This document shows positions 1 to 7,377 of a stretch of DNA of 18,412 nucleotides, in pieces. How positions within the stretch are numbered: position 1 is the stretch's first letter; each line of letters starts with the position of its first letter. The stretch covers positions 1-18,412 of the forward strand of contig JBKPRX010000093.1 of assembly GCA_046734795.1 (NCBI GenBank), given 5' to 3'. The stretch comes from JBKPRX01 sp046734795. Its GTDB lineage: Bacteria > Actinomycetota > Thermoleophilia > Gaiellales > Gaiellaceae. The position numbers and the translations under genes are program-made. Under the pieces are notes generated by a model. That model was not told where the DNA came from. It saw only the letters and a program-made list of their open reading frames with translations, and made no database searches.

Positions 1-605
1 GCGAGGAGCTCGGGCGCGTTCTCCGGCTTCACGGAGCCGCCATAGAGAACGGGGCGGTTCAACAACGACTTCACGAACGCGTGCGCCTCCTGCGCGAGCT
101 CGGGCGTCGCGGTCTTGCCGGTTCCGATCGCCCACACGGGCTCGTACGCGATCACGAGAGCACCGTGCTCGCCGACCGCGTCACGAATCGCCTCCACTTG
201 CAAGCGCAGAACGAGCTCGGTCTGGCCGGACTCCCGCTCCTCCGCGGACTCGCCCACGCACGCGATCACGCGCAGGCCGGCCTCGCACGCGGCAACCGTG
301 CGACGCGCGACCGTCTCGTCCGTCTCGCCGAAGTACAGCCTGCGCTCCGAATGACCGACGATCGCTCCGACAACGCCGAGCTCGCGCAGCATTGACGCCG
401 AAACCTCGCCCGTGTACGCCCCTTCGTCCGCCCAGTGGACGTTCTGCGCGAACACCTCGCAGCCGCCACTCTCGACTGCCGCGGCAAGTGAGACGTATGG
501 CGGCGCGACGACGACGTCGACACCCTCGGGCCGCGCGAACGACGCGAAGAACTCACGCGTCGCCGCTGGGCCTTTGAACATCTTCCAGTTGCCGGCGATC
601 AGCAC
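1..605 (-). CDS. tpiA: Triosephosphate isomerase, C-terminus cut by window edge
   Basis: Interconverts dihydroxyacetone phosphate and glyceraldehyde 3-phosphate in the cytoplasmic triose stage of glycolysis. About 201 codons are present out of the usual 250 or so; the gene runs off the left edge. The reading starts at GTG (605-603) and gives the family landmarks in order: GNWKMF with the catalytic Lys near residue 8, GHSERR with the catalytic His, AYEPVWAIGTG with the catalytic Glu, and the phosphate-binding GGSVKPEN loop near the break. The GTG lies 10 nt after the pgk stop, with a weak AGGA ahead of it, so it is the third cistron of gap-pgk-tpiA. No frameshift is seen in the visible part. 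Identification is secure; only the C-terminal 50 or so residues are missing. Confidence 0.95.
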   Translation of the reverse strand, partial: MLIAGNWKMFKGPAATREFFASFARPEGVDVVVAPPYVSLAAAVESGGCEVFAQNVHWADEGAYTGEVSASMLRELGVVGAIVGHSERRLYFGETDETVARRTVAACEAGLRVIACVGESAEERESGQTELVLRLQVEAIRDAVGEHGALVIAYEPVWAIGTGKTATPELAQEAHAFVKSLLNRPVLYGGSVKPENAPELL

Positions 606-615
606 GGCGCGGATC

Positions 616-1665
616 CTACGCGGCCGGAATCGCGGCCACGCCCGGTAGCTCTTTCCCTTCGAGCAGCTCGAGCGAGGCGCCGCCGCCGGTCGAGACCCAC
701 GAGACACGATCGGCTAGACCGAGCTCGTTGATCGCACGCACCGAGTCGCCGCCGCCGACGACCGAGTATGCGTCCGCCTCGGCGACCGCCTGCGCGACAG
801 CACGAGTGCCCTCTGCGAAGCGCGGCCATTCGAAGACGCCCATCGGGCCGTTCCAGAAGATCGTCTTCGCACGTCGGATGAGCTCGCCGAACCGTTGCTG
901 CGTCTCCGGTCCGATGTCGAGTCCGAGCCAGCCGCCCGGAAGATCGCCGTACGGGGAGACTCGCGTCTCTGCGTCGGCGGCGAACTCGGCCGCGGCGACA
1001 ACGTCGACCGGCAGCTCGACCGGAAACGACAAAGGGTTCTCGCTGCGCAGCTCCTCGGCCATCTTGCCGCCGACGATCACCGTGTCCGCCCGACCGCCGA
1101 GGTGCTGGAGGACGCCCAGCTTGTCGTCGACCTTCGCACCTCCGGCAACGAGGACGAAGGGTCGCGCCACGTCACCGAGCAGGCGGCCGAGATGCTCGAG
1201 CTCCGCCAGCAACAGAAGTCCCGCGTACGCGGGCAAGAGGTGCGCGACTCCCTCCGTCGATGCATGCGCGCGATGCGCGGACCCGAACGCGTCGTTGACG
1301 TATGCGTCGCAACCCTCGGCGAGCTCGCGCGCGAATCCTTCGTCGTTCTTCGTCTCGCGCGCGTTGAAGCGCGTGTTCTCGAGCACGCGCACGCGCTCGT
1401 CCGGTAGGAGCTCGGCCAGGCGATCCGCGACCGGCGCCATCGCATACTTGGCGCGATCCTCGTCGGTCTTCGGCCGTCCGAGGTGCGAACACACACGCAC
1501 TTCGCGCGCGCCGCGTTCGAGCACGAGCTGAAGTGTCGGCAGCGAGGCCCGAATCCTCGTGTCGTCTGCGACGCGGCCGTCCTTGAGCGGCACGTTCAGA
1601 TCAGCGCGGACGAGAACGACCTTGCCGTTGACATCCGCGTCCCCAACCGACCGCGGCAAACGCAC
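616..1665 (-). CDS. pgk: Phosphoglycerate kinase, compact form
   Basis: Transfers the acyl phosphate of 1,3-bisphosphoglycerate to ADP. Motifs in order: ADLNVPL (21-27), DTRIRASLPTL (35-45), SHLGRPK (60-66), ENTRFNARETKND (96-108), YVNDAFGSAHRAHAST (122-137), GGAKVDDK (175-182), WNGPMGVFEWPRF, and the nucleotide-loop VVGGGDS near the C-terminus. The frame is open further upstream, but I choose the GTG at 1665-1663 because it shares its G with the gap stop (TAGTG), the usual sign of translational coupling, and because the upstream residues are gap coding sequence. That gives 349 residues, against about 390-400 in most bacterial enzymes. The shortfall sits between GGKMAEELR (199-207) and LPVDVVAA (218-225), where about 27 residues are absent. 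All catalytic motifs remain, so it is probably a functional compact variant. Confidence 0.95.
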   Translation of the reverse strand: MRLPRSVGDADVNGKVVLVRADLNVPLKDGRVADDTRIRASLPTLQLVLERGAREVRVCSHLGRPKTDEDRAKYAMAPVADRLAELLPDERVRVLENTRFNARETKNDEGFARELAEGCDAYVNDAFGSAHRAHASTEGVAHLLPAYAGLLLLAELEHLGRLLGDVARPFVLVAGGAKVDDKLGVLQHLGGRADTVIVGGKMAEELRSENPLSFPVELPVDVVAAAEFAADAETRVSPYGDLPGGWLGLDIGPETQQRFGELIRRAKTIFWNGPMGVFEWPRFAEGTRAVAQAVAEADAYSVVGGGDSVRAINELGLADRVSWVSTGGGASLELLEGKELPGVAAIPAA

Positions 1666-2663
1666 TACAGCAACCTGTCGACCAGGTCGGCAAGGCGGCA
1701 GCTGTAGCCCCACTCGTTGTCGTACCAGCCGAAGACCTTCACCTGCCTACCGTGCGCCATCGTCAGCTCGCTGTCGAAGATGCATGAGTACGGCGAGTGG
1801 ACGATGTCCGTCGACACGAGCGGGTCGGAGCTGTACTGGAGGATCCCGTCGAGCGGTCCGTCTGCCGCCGTCCGGAACGCGTCCTTCACCTCGTCGACCG
1901 TTGTCTCGCGACCGACGGCGACGACGAGATCCGTAATCGATCCGGTCGGCACGGGCGCGCGGACCGAGATGCCGTCGACCTTGCCCTTGAGCTCCGGCAT
2001 GACGACCCCGATTGCGCGCGCGGCGCCGGTCGACGTCGGAATCAGGTTGATCGCGGCAGCACGGGCGCGGCGCAGATCGTCGTGCGGCAGATCAAGGATC
2101 CGCTGGTCGTTCGTATACGCGTGGATCGTCGTCATGAATCCGCTTTCGATCCCGAACGAGTCGTTCAGCACCTTCGCCATCGGTGCGACGCAGTTCGTCG
2201 TGCAGGACGCGTTGGAGATCACGTGGTGCTCGTCCTTGTCGTACTGGTCGTCGTTGACGCCGAGGACGATCGTGATGTCCGGTTCCGTCGCCGGCGCCGA
2301 GATCACGACCTTCTTGGCGCCCGCGTCGATGTGCATCTGCGCCTGGTCACGTTTCGTGAAGAAGCCGGTGGACTCGAGCACGACGTCGACGCCGAGGTCC
2401 CCCCAGGGAAGCGCCCCCGGGTCACGCTCGGCGAGCATCGTGATCTCTTTCCCGTCGATCGCGATCGCGTTCTCACGCGCCTCGACCGTCTTGTCGAAGG
2501 GTCCGAGCGTCGAGTCGTAGCGAAGGAGGTGGGCCATCGTCTTCGCGTCGCCCAGGTCGTTCAACGCGACGATCTCGAAGTCGCCGCCGCGCCGCGCATG
2601 CGCCCGCAAGAAATTACGGCCGATCCGACCGAAACCGTTGATGCCGACCCTGATGCTCGCCAT
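1665..2663 (-). CDS. gap: Glyceraldehyde-3-phosphate dehydrogenase, type I
   Basis: Oxidises and phosphorylates glyceraldehyde 3-phosphate with NAD(P)+ to give 1,3-bisphosphoglycerate, the substrate of the next gene, pgk. The protein is 332 residues, normal for the family. Visible: the Rossmann motif GINGFGRIGRN (8-18), the catalytic SNASCTTNC around residue 150, the His-containing IHAYTNDQ region, and WYDNEWGYSCR near the C-terminus. The ATG at 2663-2661 follows a strong Shine-Dalgarno (GGAGGGG, about 5 nt away), unlike many starts in this window, and a possible -10 TAGAGT lies at 2697-2692. It is first in gap-pgk-tpiA, downstream of whiA after a leader region of about 250 nt. Whether the enzyme prefers NAD or NADP cannot be settled by eye. 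Confidence 0.97.
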   Translation of the reverse strand: MASIRVGINGFGRIGRNFLRAHARRGGDFEIVALNDLGDAKTMAHLLRYDSTLGPFDKTVEARENAIAIDGKEITMLAERDPGALPWGDLGVDVVLESTGFFTKRDQAQMHIDAGAKKVVISAPATEPDITIVLGVNDDQYDKDEHHVISNASCTTNCVAPMAKVLNDSFGIESGFMTTIHAYTNDQRILDLPHDDLRRARAAAINLIPTSTGAARAIGVVMPELKGKVDGISVRAPVPTGSITDLVVAVGRETTVDEVKDAFRTAADGPLDGILQYSSDPLVSTDIVHSPYSCIFDSELTMAHGRQVKVFGWYDNEWGYSCRLADLVDRLL

Positions 2664-2909
2664 TCATCCCCTCCAGTCGCTTCCGCGGCGGACTCTAGCG
2701 GCGTCGCCTCCGCACGCGATCGTTGTGCGTCGACGACCGCGCGTGCGCCCGCACGGCGGGCCGGGAGTGAGGCTCCGAGGACGACCCCCACTCCCGTCAA
2801 CCACGCTCGAGACCGAGACGACGAACGGGGTCTGAATCCGCCGCCCGACGAGCGCAGACCCGCCTCTCGGGAGTATGACTCGCGGCCTGACGCGTGTTCT
2901 AGACAGTTT
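2664..2909 (-). promoter_or_regulatory. whiA-gap intergenic region with gap leader and a long hairpin
   Basis: This 246-nt gap carries no convincing ORF. It holds the presumed gap promoter (TAGAGT at 2697-2692, no good -35 seen) and the gap Shine-Dalgarno. Further from gap is a clear inverted repeat, CGGGAGTG at 2762-2769 and CACTCCCG at 2789-2796, eight perfect pairs around a 19-nt loop. It could be an operator, an attenuator-type hairpin or a transcript end for whiA; there is no T run on either side to prove termination. It does not match the CIRCE operator, whose arms are arranged the other way round. Confidence 0.4.
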
Positions 2910-3842
2910 TCAATCCGGAAACGCAGCGTCGGCTGCGAGCTGCAGCAGTCGTTGCAAGCGGCGGTGCGCCGCAGCTTTGGACGTCGGCGGGTCGCACCTG
3001 CGCGCGAGGTCGCGCAAGGAAAACGTCGGGTAGCGGGCGCGGAGCGCGGCGATCTCCTGCAACGGCGCGGGCAACCGTGCGAGCTCGCCCGCGCGTTCGA
3101 GCTGTTGAACGGCGCGCAGTTGCATGTGTGCGGCTCGGCTCGACCGGACGAGATTTGCGTGATCCGCGTTCGCAACACGGTTCGCAGCGGCGCGCGTCGC
3201 TCCGAGCATGCTCCGCTCTTCGAGAGCAAGGACGACGTCGTTCGAGCCGACGACGCCGAGCAGGTTCGAGATCGTCTCGACTCCTTTCGCGTAGGCAATC
3301 GCATGCCGGCCTCGGTCGGCGACGCGCAAGGGCGTGCCTTGCTGCGCGGCGACCGCGGCCACGAGCTCGGCGCCGTCCATCGTGGCCGTTCGGATTTCGA
3401 GATGCGGATTCGGCGGACCCGTCAGCGAGCCGGAGCCGAGCAGCGCGCCGCGCAGATACGCAGCGCGGCAGCAACCGCGCCCGACGACGCGTTTCGGAGG
3501 ACGCTCGAGCGGCCGTCCGCGGGCGTCGAGCACACCGGCGGCGTGAAGCACGCGGCGCGCCGCCGCCGTCCCTGGAACGTGAAGCTGAAACCGCGTGCCG
3601 CCGCCGAGCCGCCGGCGCCGATACGTCCGGAGCTCCGACGACACGTCGGCGTGACGGAGGAGACTGAACGCGCGTCGTGCAACAGCCGAGCTACCGACGT
3701 CGAGGTGAACCGAGAGCTCGCCGCGCCCGCGAAAGTGCGCGGCTCCCGCGGAATGGAACAGACCCGACAGCTCGGCGAGGCGGTCGCATTCGCGACGGGG
3801 ATCGATTGCGGCGAGCTCGTCGCGCAGCTCGTCAGAGAACAC
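2910..3842 (-). CDS. whiA: WhiA sporulation/cell-division type DNA-binding regulator
   Basis: WhiA proteins join a LAGLIDADG-endonuclease-like N-terminal fold that has lost nuclease function to a C-terminal helix-turn-helix. In Streptomyces WhiA works with WhiB on cell-division and sporulation genes; many non-sporulating Gram-positives also carry it. The reading gives 310 residues, the usual length. The N-terminal domain includes YLRGALLGSGSLTGP and HLEIRT in the middle of the protein; the C-terminal part has FSLRDLARRCDPPTSKAAA, a recognisable helix-turn-helix. The start is the GTG at 3842-3840, inside the last codons of ogt (stop at 3834-3832), so an 11-nt overlap couples the two. whiA followed by gap-pgk-tpiA is the standard actinobacterial order; the usual upstream partners rapZ and yvcK are missing here. 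Confidence 0.93.
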   Translation of the reverse strand: MFSDELRDELAAIDPRRECDRLAELSGLFHSAGAAHFRGRGELSVHLDVGSSAVARRAFSLLRHADVSSELRTYRRRRLGGGTRFQLHVPGTAAARRVLHAAGVLDARGRPLERPPKRVVGRGCCRAAYLRGALLGSGSLTGPPNPHLEIRTATMDGAELVAAVAAQQGTPLRVADRGRHAIAYAKGVETISNLLGVVGSNDVVLALEERSMLGATRAAANRVANADHANLVRSSRAAHMQLRAVQQLERAGELARLPAPLQEIAALRARYPTFSLRDLARRCDPPTSKAAAHRRLQRLLQLAADAAFPD

Positions 3843-4479
3843 CCTCGAGCTCCAGAAGCCTGCGCTTGTAGCCGAGCCCGAGCGAGCCGTACGATCCGAG
3901 CCCGTCGACTCCGACGACGCGGTGGCACGGAACGAAAAGGCCGAGCCGGTTGCGCGCACAGAACGTCCCGGCCGCGCGTGCAGCGCCGGGCGCGCCGGCG
4001 AGCGCAGCGAGCTCGCCGTAGGTGACGACCGAACCCGCCGGAACCTCGCGCAGCGAGCGCGCGCACCGTTCGTGGAACTGCGACGGGTATTCGAGATCGA
4101 CCGCGACCTCATCGAGCGCGCGAGTGTTACCGGCGAAGTAGGCCTCGATGGCGCCGACGACATTCGCTGCGAGATCGGCACGTTTGCGTGACGCGCGCGG
4201 GCCTAGTCTTCCGTTGCCCCGTGGGTGGGTGGGGGATTGGGACGGGTGGTCCGCCGCGCCCGACCCTTCCACCACGCCCGACTCGCCGAAAGCACCCGAC
4301 TCTCCCAATGCGCCCGACTCTCCCAATGCGCCCGACTCGCCCGATGCGGCCGCCATGCCAACCGTGCCGACGTCGGCCCGCGGGCGCGGAAGCTCGTGCC
4401 AGACGACGAGGCCGTCCTCGAGCCACAACTCGCCCACGCCCCAGCCATCGACCTCGTAGGCCACGTGCGACACGGCCAC
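3832..4479 (-). CDS. ogt: Methylated-DNA-[protein]-cysteine S-methyltransferase with repeat-rich linker
   Basis: Suicide repair enzyme that takes the alkyl group from O6-alkylguanine onto its own cysteine. The catalytic core is at the C-terminus: FHERCARSLREVPAG (135-149), TYGELAALAG with the helix-turn-helix (153-162), the Arg-finger region FCARNRLG (173-180), and the active-site VPCHRVVG with Cys185. The protein is 215 residues. Between the N-terminal domain and the core lies an unusual insert (about residues 45-100) whose first half is a tandem repeat of ESGALG-like units encoded by 18-bp repeats. The start is GTG 4479; a TAGAGT box ends six bases before it, fitting a leaderless transcript. 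It overlaps whiA and is divergent from pruA. It could be called ogt or adaB; the family call is firm. Confidence 0.92.
   Translation of the reverse strand: MAVSHVAYEVDGWGVGELWLEDGLVVWHELPRPRADVGTVGMAAASGESGALGESGALGESGAFGESGVVEGSGAADHPSQSPTHPRGNGRLGPRASRKRADLAANVVGAIEAYFAGNTRALDEVAVDLEYPSQFHERCARSLREVPAGSVVTYGELAALAGAPGAARAAGTFCARNRLGLFVPCHRVVGVDGLGSYGSLGLGYKRRLLELEGVL
4257..4346 (+). repeat. 18-bp tandem repeat inside ogt (about five units)
   Basis: Four clear consecutive 18-bp units start at 4275, 4293, 4311 and 4329, and a degenerate one at 4257. The consensus unit is CGCCCGACTCTCCCAATG. The second and third units differ only at their second base. Because 18 is a multiple of three, gain or loss of units keeps the ogt frame and only changes the length of the Gly/Ser/Glu-rich linker (about residues 45-75). 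Confidence 0.9.
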
Positions 4480-4485
4480 GCGGCG

Positions 4486-4530
4486 ACTCTAGCTCGCCTT
4501 GCTCTCGATGCTGACGGCCTCCTCTACACT
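4486..4530. promoter_or_regulatory. Divergent leaderless promoters for ogt and pruA
   Basis: The ogt and pruA start codons are only 57 bases apart. For ogt (minus strand) TAGAGT at 4491-4486 is followed by six bases and the GTG. For pruA (plus strand) TACACT at 4525-4530 is followed by six bases and the GTG. Both fit the TANNNT -10 hexamer placed so that the transcript begins at the start codon. No Shine-Dalgarno is seen for either gene. The -35 regions would overlap; I see no strong -35 match. Confidence 0.55.
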
Positions 4531-4536
4531 CGCTCC

Positions 4537-6207
4537 GTGACGAGCCACGGCCTCTTCCGAGTGCCGGAGCCGCGCAACGAGTCGGTTCGCGGGTACGCCC
4601 CGGGCTCGCCGGAGCGAGAGGAAATCCGCATCAAGCTCGACGAGCTCGCAAGCCAGCAGCTCGAGCTGCCGCTCGTGATCGGCGGCGAGGAAGTACGCAC
4701 AGGCGTCACCTCCGAGGTCGTCATGCCGCACCGGCGCCGGCACGTGCTCGCGAGCGTCCACCACGGCGGTGCGCCCGAAGTCGAGCGCGCGATCGAGGCG
4801 GCCTCCGAGGCCTGGAACGACTGGTCGCGCACGCCGTGGCCCGATCGGGTCGCAGTCTTCCTTCGGGCCGCCGACCTGCTCGCGGGCCCTTGGCGCTCGA
4901 CGCTCAACGCGGCCACGATGCTCGGCCAGTCGAAGACGGTCCACCAGGCCGAGATCGACTCGGCGTGCGAGCTCGTGGACTTCTGGCGCTTCAACGCGCT
5001 CTACCTGACGCGCATCTACGCCGAGCAGCCGGACTCGCCGCCGGGCGTGTGGAACCGCTTGGAGTACCGACCGCTCGAGGGCTTCGTCTTCGCTGTGACG
5101 CCCTTCAACTTCACGTCGATTGCCGGCAACTTGCCGACGTCGGTCGCGCTGATGGGAAACACAGTCCTCTGGAAGCCGGCGTCGACAGCTGCGTACTCGG
5201 CGTGGTTCATCATGCAACTCCTCGAAGAAGCGGGCATGCCGCCGGGCGTCATCAACCTCGTCTACGGCGACGGTCCCGCGGTCGGCGACCCGGCGCTTGC
5301 ACATCCCGATCTCGCCGGGATTCACTTCACCGGCTCGACGCCGGTCTTTCAGTCGATGTGGAAGACCGTCGGCGATAACATCGCGGACTATCGCAACTAT
5401 CCGCGGCTCGTCGGCGAGACGGGCGGCAAGGACTTCATCGTCGCGCACCCCTCCGCCGACGTGGACGAGGTTGCGACCGCGATCGTTCGCGGCGCGTTCG
5501 AGTACCAGGGACAGAAGTGCTCTGCGGCTTCGCGCATCTACGCGCCGAGCAACTTGTGGCCGCAGCTTCGCGACCGGCTCGCGGACGAAGTCGCGGCTCT
5601 GCCGGTCGGCGACGTCACCGACTTCTCGAACTTCATGGGCGCCGTAATCGACGCGAAGTCGTTCGCCACGCAGAAGCAGGCGATCGACGATGCGCGCAAC
5701 GGCAACGGCTCCACGCGCATCCTCGTCGGCGGCGACGCGGACGACGAGGACGGATGGTTCGTCCGCCCAACCGTGATCGAGACCGACGATCCCGAATTCC
5801 GCACCATGCGCGAAGAGCTCTTCGGTCCCGTCGTCACGGCATTCGTCTACGAACCCGACCGCTACGAAGACGCACTGGAGCTCGTCGACCGCGGCTCGCC
5901 GTACGGGCTCACAGGTGCCGTCTTCGCCCGCGACCGCCGCGCGGTCGAGATCGCACAGGAGCGGTTGCGCTACGCGGCCGGGAACTTCTACGTCAACGAC
6001 AAGCCGACAGGCGCCGTCGTCGGCCAGCAGCCGTTCGGCGGCGGCCGCGCGTCCGGAACGAACGACAAGGCCGGCTCGATGTGGAACCTGATCCGCTGGG
6101 TCAGCCCGCGCGCGATCAAGGAGCTCTTCGCGCCGCCGACCGACTACCGCTACCCGTTCATGCGGTCGGACGGCGAAGGCCTAACGCTGCCCGACGCCGG
6201 GCACTAA
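4537..6207 (+). CDS. pruA: Delta-1-pyrroline-5-carboxylate dehydrogenase
   Basis: Oxidises glutamate-5-semialdehyde (from pyrroline-5-carboxylate) to glutamate with NAD+, the second step of proline breakdown. The protein is 556 residues, close to the stand-alone enzyme (about 520-550) and far shorter than bifunctional PutA. Aldehyde dehydrogenase landmarks: VTPFNFTSIAGNLPT, HFTGSTPVF, the general-base Glu294 in GETGGKD, the nucleophile Cys328 in GQKCSA, the cofactor-site EELFGPV, and QPFGGGRASGTNDK near the end. The frame is open further upstream, but GTG 4537 lies six bases after a TACACT -10 box and begins a typical N-terminus; the residues before it lie on top of ogt. No proline dehydrogenase gene is visible, so the partner must lie elsewhere. 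Eleven bases separate it from the next gene, which is probably co-transcribed. Confidence 0.95.
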   Translation: MTSHGLFRVPEPRNESVRGYAPGSPEREEIRIKLDELASQQLELPLVIGGEEVRTGVTSEVVMPHRRRHVLASVHHGGAPEVERAIEAASEAWNDWSRTPWPDRVAVFLRAADLLAGPWRSTLNAATMLGQSKTVHQAEIDSACELVDFWRFNALYLTRIYAEQPDSPPGVWNRLEYRPLEGFVFAVTPFNFTSIAGNLPTSVALMGNTVLWKPASTAAYSAWFIMQLLEEAGMPPGVINLVYGDGPAVGDPALAHPDLAGIHFTGSTPVFQSMWKTVGDNIADYRNYPRLVGETGGKDFIVAHPSADVDEVATAIVRGAFEYQGQKCSAASRIYAPSNLWPQLRDRLADEVAALPVGDVTDFSNFMGAVIDAKSFATQKQAIDDARNGNGSTRILVGGDADDEDGWFVRPTVIETDDPEFRTMREELFGPVVTAFVYEPDRYEDALELVDRGSPYGLTGAVFARDRRAVEIAQERLRYAAGNFYVNDKPTGAVVGQQPFGGGRASGTNDKAGSMWNLIRWVSPRAIKELFAPPTDYRYPFMRSDGEGLTLPDAGH

Positions 6208-6218
6208 GCGAGACGCCG

Positions 6219-7169
6219 ATGCACGAGGTCTTCCACGCCGCCGGCGTGTTCTTTCACCACCTGCGCGCGGTCGAATGGAAGTGGCTCGGCATCGGAGTCG
6301 CCTGCCACGTCAGCAAGCTCATCTGCGTCAGCCGCGGCTGGCGAAACGCGATCGCGGCCGCCTACCCCGACACGAAGGTCTCCTGGCCGCGGATGTTCGG
6401 CGCGTACGTCGCGGGGACCGGCGTCAACGCGATCCTCCCGGCGAGGTCGGGCGACGCCGTGAAGCTCTACATCGCGAAGCACCGCGTCGACGGGAGCACG
6501 TATCCGACGCTCGCCGCCACGATCGTGCTGATGACGCTCTTCGACTCCGTGCTCGCGAGCTGTCTCGCCGCCTGGGCGATCGCGATCGGCGTCCTCCCAG
6601 CGCTGAAGCTGCTGCCGCACTTGCCGTCGTTCGACTTCCATTGGTTCTTCGCGCACCCGCGACTCGGCGGGGCGATCGTCCTCGCGGTGCTGCTCACGCT
6701 GCTCGGACTCCTGATCTGGGGTGCACGGCGCGTCGAGGAGTTCTGGCACCGGGTTCGGCAAGGCTTCGCAGTCCTGCGGACACCGGGCCGGTACCTGCGC
6801 ACGGTCGTCTTCTGGCAAGTGCTCGACTGGACGCTGCGGATCGCGACCGTGTTCTTCCTGCTGCGCGCCTTCGGGCTTCCGGCGACCTTGCACAACGCTC
6901 TGCTCGTCCAGGTGAGCCAAAGCCTTGCGTCGATCTTTCCACTGACGCCGAACGGCATCGGTACGGAGCAAGGCTTCTTGCTCTACGTGTTCCGCGGGAA
7001 GGCAGCGCGGCCCGTCCTGCTGAGCTTCAGCGTCGGCATGCGCATCACGCTGACGATCGTGAACGTCGCGCTCGGCTTCACCGCCATCCTGCTGATGCTC
7101 GGCACGGTTCGGATCAAGCGAATCGTCGCGCGCGAACCCGCGACGGAGGACGCGGGCTCACCCCGGTAG
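6219..7169 (+). CDS. Lysylphosphatidylglycerol synthase TM-region family (UPF0104-type) membrane protein
   Basis: Integral membrane protein of 316 residues, matching the transmembrane half of MprF-like proteins (LPG_synthase_TM). It has no aminoacyl-transferase domain, so it is the stand-alone form whose substrate is generally unknown; flipping or handling of lipids or glycolipids is the usual suggestion. Several hydrophobic stretches are visible, for example around AATIVLMTLFDSVLASCLA, LGGAIVLAVLLTLLGLLIW and the C-terminal LTIVNVALGFTAILLML. The family-typical FPLTPNGIGTEQGF lies about three quarters along, and GVNAILPARSGDAVKLY, also typical, in the first third. The ATG at 6219 follows the pruA stop by 11 nt, suggesting one operon, but nothing ties the function to proline use. 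Confidence 0.85.
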   Translation: MHEVFHAAGVFFHHLRAVEWKWLGIGVACHVSKLICVSRGWRNAIAAAYPDTKVSWPRMFGAYVAGTGVNAILPARSGDAVKLYIAKHRVDGSTYPTLAATIVLMTLFDSVLASCLAAWAIAIGVLPALKLLPHLPSFDFHWFFAHPRLGGAIVLAVLLTLLGLLIWGARRVEEFWHRVRQGFAVLRTPGRYLRTVVFWQVLDWTLRIATVFFLLRAFGLPATLHNALLVQVSQSLASIFPLTPNGIGTEQGFLLYVFRGKAARPVLLSFSVGMRITLTIVNVALGFTAILLMLGTVRIKRIVAREPATEDAGSPR

Positions 7170-7183
7170 TCGCGCGCCGCGAA

Positions 7184-7315
7184 CTAGCCGGAGCGTTCGA
7201 CCACCGCCGCGAACGCCGCCCAGAACGCGAGGTATTCCTCGAGCCGTCGGATGCCGTCGTTCACGAGCTCGTCGTACCAGTAGTGGTCGCGTAGGTCTGC
7301 TGCGATGCGCTGCAT
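7184..7315 (-). CDS. Small conserved-looking protein downstream of uvrC
   Basis: A 43-codon ORF with ATG at 7315-7313, or seven codons longer from GTG 7336. The product starts MQRIAADLRDHYWYDELVND and continues as an amphipathic helix rich in Tyr, Trp, Leu and Ala; there is no signal peptide or metal motif. Codon third positions are GC-rich like real genes here, and the opposite strand and other frames look less protein-like. It follows uvrC (stop 7378) on the same strand, with a 7-bp hairpin (7352-7358 with 7365-7371) between them, and converges on the flippase-like gene. I do not recognise the family; co-transcription with uvrC is likely but a DNA-repair role is not shown. Confidence 0.5.
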   Translation of the reverse strand: MQRIAADLRDHYWYDELVNDGIRRLEEYLAFWAAFAAVVERSG

Positions 7316-7377
7316 CCCGCAGAAGGTACGCCGCACTCGTTAGCGATTCTGGGAGTTCCTGTAAGAACTCCGCGTGG

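Noticed and set aside
2762..2796. CIRCE heat-shock operator
   Set aside because: CIRCE has CACTC-N9-GAGTG; here the arms are in the opposite order with a 19-base spacer.
1797..4025. A 742-codon plus-strand open frame
   Set aside because: It lies antisense to gap and whiA, both clearly identified by motifs; long antisense frames are expected at this GC content and the translation is Arg/Asp-rich without family features.
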